From Amorphoplanes friuliensis DSM 7358 (lineage in GTDB: Bacteria > Actinomycetota > Actinomycetes > Mycobacteriales > Micromonosporaceae): a stretch of DNA of 64,000 nucleotides. Shown here one piece after another: positions 59,103 through 64,000 of the stretch. The notes under the pieces are model-generated. The model ran no database searches and was not told the origin of the DNA. It saw only the letters and a program-made list of their open reading frames with translations. The translations under genes were made by a program, and so were the position numbers. The stretch spans positions 2,208,001 to 2,272,000 of the forward strand of contig NC_022657.1 in assembly GCF_000494755.1 (NCBI RefSeq). The letters run 5' to 3'. The number at the start of each line of letters is the position of its first letter. Position 1 is the stretch's first letter.

Positions 59103-60287
59103 GTGCTGAAAGTGGGTCTCACCGGAGGAATCGGCGCCGGCAAGAGCGCGGTCGCCCAGCGTCTCGTCCAGCGGGGCGCGATCCTGATCGACTCGGACGT
59201 CCTGGCCCGCGAGGTCGTCGCCGCGGGCACGGACGGCCAGGCCGAGGTCGTCGCGGCCTTCGGCCAGGAGATCCTCGGCGCGGACGGCGAGCTCGACCGC
59301 CCCGCCCTCGGCGCGAAGATCTTCGGAGACCCAGCGGCCCGCCGCCATCTCGAAACCATCATTCACCCCCGGGTACGCGCCGGAGCAGCCGAAATGCTCT
59401 CCTCGGCGGCACCGGACGCGATCGTGGTCAACGATGTGCCGCTGCTCGTGGAGACCGGCATCGCCGCGACATTTCACCTGGTCATCGTCGTGGAGGCCGA
59501 CACGGACCGGCGCATCCGCCGGCTCGTCGAGACCCGTGGCATGACCGAGGAGCAGGCGACCGCCCGGATCGCCGCCCAGGCCGATGACGCTGTCCGCCGC
59601 GCAGCCGCCGACGTGGTGATCACCAACAATACCGGCTTCGACGAGCTGGACGCCCGGATCGAGGACCTCTGGACGACGCGGCTGCTCCCGTACGAGGAGA
59701 ATGTCCGTTTGAAGCGTCACGCTCCGCATGAGCGGGCGCTGCATGTCGTACCGTCTGATCCGACCTGGCCGGAGCAGGCGGAGCGGGTGATCGCCAGGAT
59801 CCGGCACGCGCTCGGCGGTGAGGCCGAGGTCTCGCACATCGGGTCGACGGCCGTGCCGGGGCTTCCGGCCAAGGATCTGCTGGACCTCATGCTCGCCGTG
59901 CCGACGCTGGACGACGCCGACAAGGCCGCAGAGGCGCTGGCGCGCGCGGGCCTGCCCCAGCGGGAGGGCGAGTGGTTCGACAACGCCCGCGGCGTACCGG
60001 GAAAGACCTGGCCGAAGCGCCTGCACGGCAACGCGGACCCGGGCCGGTCGGTCAACCTGCACGTGCGGGTGACGGGCTCGCCGGGCTGGCGTTTTGCCCT
60101 GCTCATGCGTGACCACCTCCGCGCGGACACCGCGGCCCGCGACGGCTACGCGGCGGCCAAGGAGCGGTGGGCGGCGCAGCACAGCGACGTGGAGAGCTAC
60201 GCGGATGCGAAGGAGCCTTGGTTCGACGCCGAGGCCGACGCTGCTCAGAGCTGGGCCGAGGCGACGGGCTGGCAGGCGGCCGGCTGA
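59103..60287 (+). CDS. coaE: Dephospho-CoA kinase fused to a GrpB/UPF0157 domain
   Basis: The 394-residue protein has an N-terminal CoaE domain (about 1-200) with P-loop GLTGGIGAGKSAVA, LIDSDVLAREVV, IHPRVR, VVNDVPLLVETG and the lid region ATARIAAQ. It phosphorylates dephospho-CoA in the last step of CoA synthesis. The C-terminal half (about 215-390) is a GrpB domain of the nucleotidyltransferase superfamily (VPSDPTWPEQAERVIARI, VSHIGSTAVPGLPAKDLLDLML, LHVRVTGSPGWR, LLMRDHLRA). The fusion is known in actinobacteria including mycobacteria; the role of the GrpB half is unclear. Start GTG 59103. Confidence 0.94.
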   Translation: MLKVGLTGGIGAGKSAVAQRLVQRGAILIDSDVLAREVVAAGTDGQAEVVAAFGQEILGADGELDRPALGAKIFGDPAARRHLETIIHPRVRAGAAEMLSSAAPDAIVVNDVPLLVETGIAATFHLVIVVEADTDRRIRRLVETRGMTEEQATARIAAQADDAVRRAAADVVITNNTGFDELDARIEDLWTTRLLPYEENVRLKRHAPHERALHVVPSDPTWPEQAERVIARIRHALGGEAEVSHIGSTAVPGLPAKDLLDLMLAVPTLDDADKAAEALARAGLPQREGEWFDNARGVPGKTWPKRLHGNADPGRSVNLHVRVTGSPGWRFALLMRDHLRADTAARDGYAAAKERWAAQHSDVESYADAKEPWFDAEADAAQSWAEATGWQAAG

Positions 60288-60650
60288 GCCCGGCCTTCTG
60301 AGCGGTGGCCTGGCCTTTGGGCGCTGGCCCGGCCTTCTGGGCGGTGGCCTGGCCTTTGGGCGCTGGCCTGGCATAGGGGCGCTCGCGGCGGCCTGCTCGC
60401 GCAAAGCGCGACCATCGCGGGATGCGCGCGCCGGCCAGAGCCGGGTGCTGCTATCCGCGGGCCGGCTCGGTCGCACCGTGTGGTGGTGCCGGACCTGCCG
60501 GGCGGCCGCCGCGAGCGGCCTACCTGATCACGCTAGCCCCGCCGCGCAACGGCGGGCAATCTCGTTTCCGGCGTCCGGATGTGCACCCTCAGCACGGGCC
60601 TCCCAGCGGGCCGCGGAAAGTTGTCACACCCCCGACGTACCGTGGTTCCC
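60288..60650. repeat. Gene-free stretch with a 39-bp direct repeat
   Basis: A 39-bp unit (60290-60328) is repeated at 60329-60367 with one early base change (CTTCTGAGCGG versus CTTCTGGGCGG). Each unit itself looks like two diverged halves around CTGGCC. The rest up to uvrB holds the uvrB promoter region and no gene; no clear LexA box was seen. Confidence 0.7.
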
Positions 60651-62768
<2,118 letters not shown>

Positions 62769-62772
62769 CAAC

Positions 62773-63162
62773 ATGCGACGCACAGAAACCGAGGCGTTCT
62801 ACCGCCACTACCTGGCCACCTGCAACGCCCACGCCTTCGACCGCCTGAACTCGTTCGTCGTCGAAGACGTCGAGGTCAACGACGCCCCGCAAGGGCTGGC
62901 CACCTACGTGGCCGGCCTGCGCGGGGTCGTCCAGGCCTTCCCGGACTACCACTGGCACCTCACCGACCTCATCATCGACGCCGACCGCCTGGCCGCCCGC
63001 CTCATCGACACCGGCACCCACCAGTCCGACTTCCTCGGCGTCCCGCCGACGGGGCGTGCGGTGCGGATCCAGGAGTTCGCGGTCTACCACCTGCGGGAGG
63101 GCCGCATCGCTCAGGTCTGGGTCACGGCCGACAACATGACCCTCCTCGACCAACTCCGCTGA
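62773..63162 (+). CDS. SnoaL-like/NTF2-fold protein
   Basis: This 129-residue protein has the SnoaL-like ester cyclase pattern: FYRHYLATCNAHAFDRLNSFVVEDVEVND, LRGVVQAFPDYHWHLTDLIIDADRLAARL, GTHQSDFLGVPPTGRAVRIQEFAVYHLREGRIAQVW. The FPD and the TGxxxG..GxPPTG stretch are typical. Family members act as cyclases, isomerases or hydrolases in varied pathways, and no specific reaction can be assigned. It follows uvrB by 4 bp and is probably cotranscribed with it. Confidence 0.88.
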   Translation: MRRTETEAFYRHYLATCNAHAFDRLNSFVVEDVEVNDAPQGLATYVAGLRGVVQAFPDYHWHLTDLIIDADRLAARLIDTGTHQSDFLGVPPTGRAVRIQEFAVYHLREGRIAQVWVTADNMTLLDQLR

Positions 63163-63198
63163 CCTGCCCCGCCCGCGTCCGCGCCCCGGCGAATCCGG

Positions 63199-63276
63199 CC
63201 GTGTCCGCGCTTTGGCCGCTCCGGCGGTGTCCGTGCTTTGGCCGCTCCGGCTGTGTCCGCGCTCTGGTTGGTCTGG
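63199..63276. repeat. 26-bp tandem repeat, three units
   Basis: Units at 63199-63224, 63225-63250 and 63251-63276 share the core GTGTCCGCGCTTTGGCCGCT, the third being diverged. It lies just after the SnoaL-like gene in a gene-free stretch. Confidence 0.75.
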
Positions 63277-63476
63277 CCGCTTGCTGCGTTCTGATCGGTT
63301 GGGCCGCTTCCTGCTTTTCGGCCGGTCGATCCCATCCGCGGCCGGACGGTTCTGGCTGGTCTAGGCGGCCGGGGTGCGAGGGTCAGGCTGTTCGAGAGGC
63401 TCGCGTCCCGCATTCCGGCCAGCTCGCTGCGCCTGCTCTGATGGGATGACTCAGCCAGCGCCCGAGTCGGGGAAGA

Positions 63477-63800
63477 CCCGCCCCGCGCCCTGCGCCCCGC
63501 CCTGCACCTTGCGCCCCGCCCCGCGCCCTGCGCCCCGCCTCGCGCCTTGCGCCCCGCCCTGCGTCCTTGCGCCCCGCCCCGCCCCGCGCTTTGCGCCCCG
63601 CCCCGCCCCGCCCCGCGCCTTGCGCCTTTCGCCCCGCCCTGCGTCCTTGCGCCCCGCCCTGCGTCCTTGCGCCGCGCCCTGCGTCCTTGCGCCGCGCCCT
63701 GCGTCCTTGCGCCGCGCCCTGCGCTGCACCCACGCCTTGGTCCCCGCCCGCGCCCCTGCGCCGCGCCTTGCGCCTTGCACTGCGCTGCACCCCGCGCCAC
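63477..63800. repeat. C-rich repeat tract with a 20-bp tandem core
   Basis: The 20-bp unit GCCCCGCCCTGCGTCCTTGC occurs perfectly at 63551, 63631 and 63651, and with CCGC for CCCC at 63671 and 63691, followed by a partial copy. Shorter GCGCCCCGCC units fill the flanks. The plus strand is strongly C over G. A 20-bp period shifts frame each unit, so the many open frames here (both strands) are artefacts. Confidence 0.85.
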
Positions 63801-63965
63801 CCAGCCCTTCCGATCTGAGTGTGCGCGGCGGCTTTGGATTGGTCCGGCCGTCCGGATCGGTCGGGGTTGCCCCTCTCGCTGGCTGTCTCAGGACTCGCGA
63901 GTAAGGCGACGTGGGCGCTGAAAACGGGTGGGGTGGGGGAGTGGGTGGTTACTACGCTGGCGCGC

Positions 63966-64000
63966 GTGTCAGCGATTGATGGGGTGGCTTGGACCACGGC
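63966..64000 (+). CDS. Start of an unidentified gene, 3' truncated
   Basis: GTG 63966 opens a frame that runs off the window (MSAIDGVAWTT). TACGCT lies 7 bp upstream, the spacing seen for other leaderless genes in this window. Too little is present to name a product. Confidence 0.4.
   Translation, partial: MSAIDGVAWTT

Noticed and set aside
60540..60650. LexA/SOS box before uvrB
   Set aside because: No GAACN4GTTC-like palindrome could be found in the promoter region.
63477..63800. CRISPR array
   Set aside because: Units abut without unique spacers and no cas genes are present.
63374..63997. Long open frames of about 110-205 codons on both strands near the window end
   Set aside because: They arise from the 20-bp C-rich repeat, are nearly pure Arg/Ala/Pro/Gly, and are open in several frames at once.

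Overview
The window is very GC-rich, uses GTG and TTG starts freely, and carries an actinobacterial core gene order. It runs hisI-trpE-trpC-trpB-trpA-lgt-gltB-gltD-pyk-thioesterase-ANTAR regulator-liv transporter-polA-rpsA-coaE-uvrB, an order known from Streptomyces-type chromosomes. Protein style (MocR regulators, TIGR03085 family, zinc-free S4, EACC1, many apparently leaderless genes) fits a filamentous actinomycete, most likely Micromonosporaceae (Actinoplanes-like). The genus is inference; no 16S gene is present.

Layout. 1-8.0 kb: the end of a secreted subtilase, a PepSY protein, a methyltransferase, an OmpR-type two-component system with a possible 11-bp-phased operator, a MocR regulator convergent with an amino-acid permease, and a TIGR03085 protein. 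8.0-15.3 kb: a heterodimeric ABC exporter, zinc-free ribosomal protein S4 divergent from a DUF2470 protein with two overlapping iron boxes between them, and a TetR-controlled ABC-2 exporter whose palindromic operator is visible. 15.3-17.2 kb: a long proline-rich repeat protein. 17.4-24.4 kb: hisI-trpE-membrane protein, then trpC-trpB-trpA and lgt. 24.5-33.4 kb: an FAD monooxygenase, a GNAT protein and glutamate synthase gltBD.

33.4-36.8 kb is the most unusual stretch. An EACC1-type small protein meets, tail to tail, a two-gene unit encoding a membrane-tethered caspase-like protease and a secreted substrate-binding/VWA fusion protein. This looks like a compact conflict or effector module set in a housekeeping region. 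37-42.2 kb holds pyk-tesB, an HdeD-like membrane protein, an orphan HTH-LAGLIDADG protein and a 73-nt tRNA with a leucine anticodon but a class I (short variable loop) structure.

42.3-50.8 kb is a run of plus-strand nutrient genes: an ANTAR response regulator, a five-gene branched-chain amino-acid transporter, then directly a three-gene polar amino-acid transporter. 50.8-63.2 kb carries polA, an ArsR regulator, a DUF3140/DUF2945 pair, a methyltransferase, rpsA, a coaE-GrpB fusion, uvrB and a SnoaL-like protein. Several gene-free stretches (39.4-39.9, 53.5-54.6, 55.0-55.8, 60.3-60.6, 63.2-63.9 kb) hold short tandem or inverted repeats that create spurious open frames.
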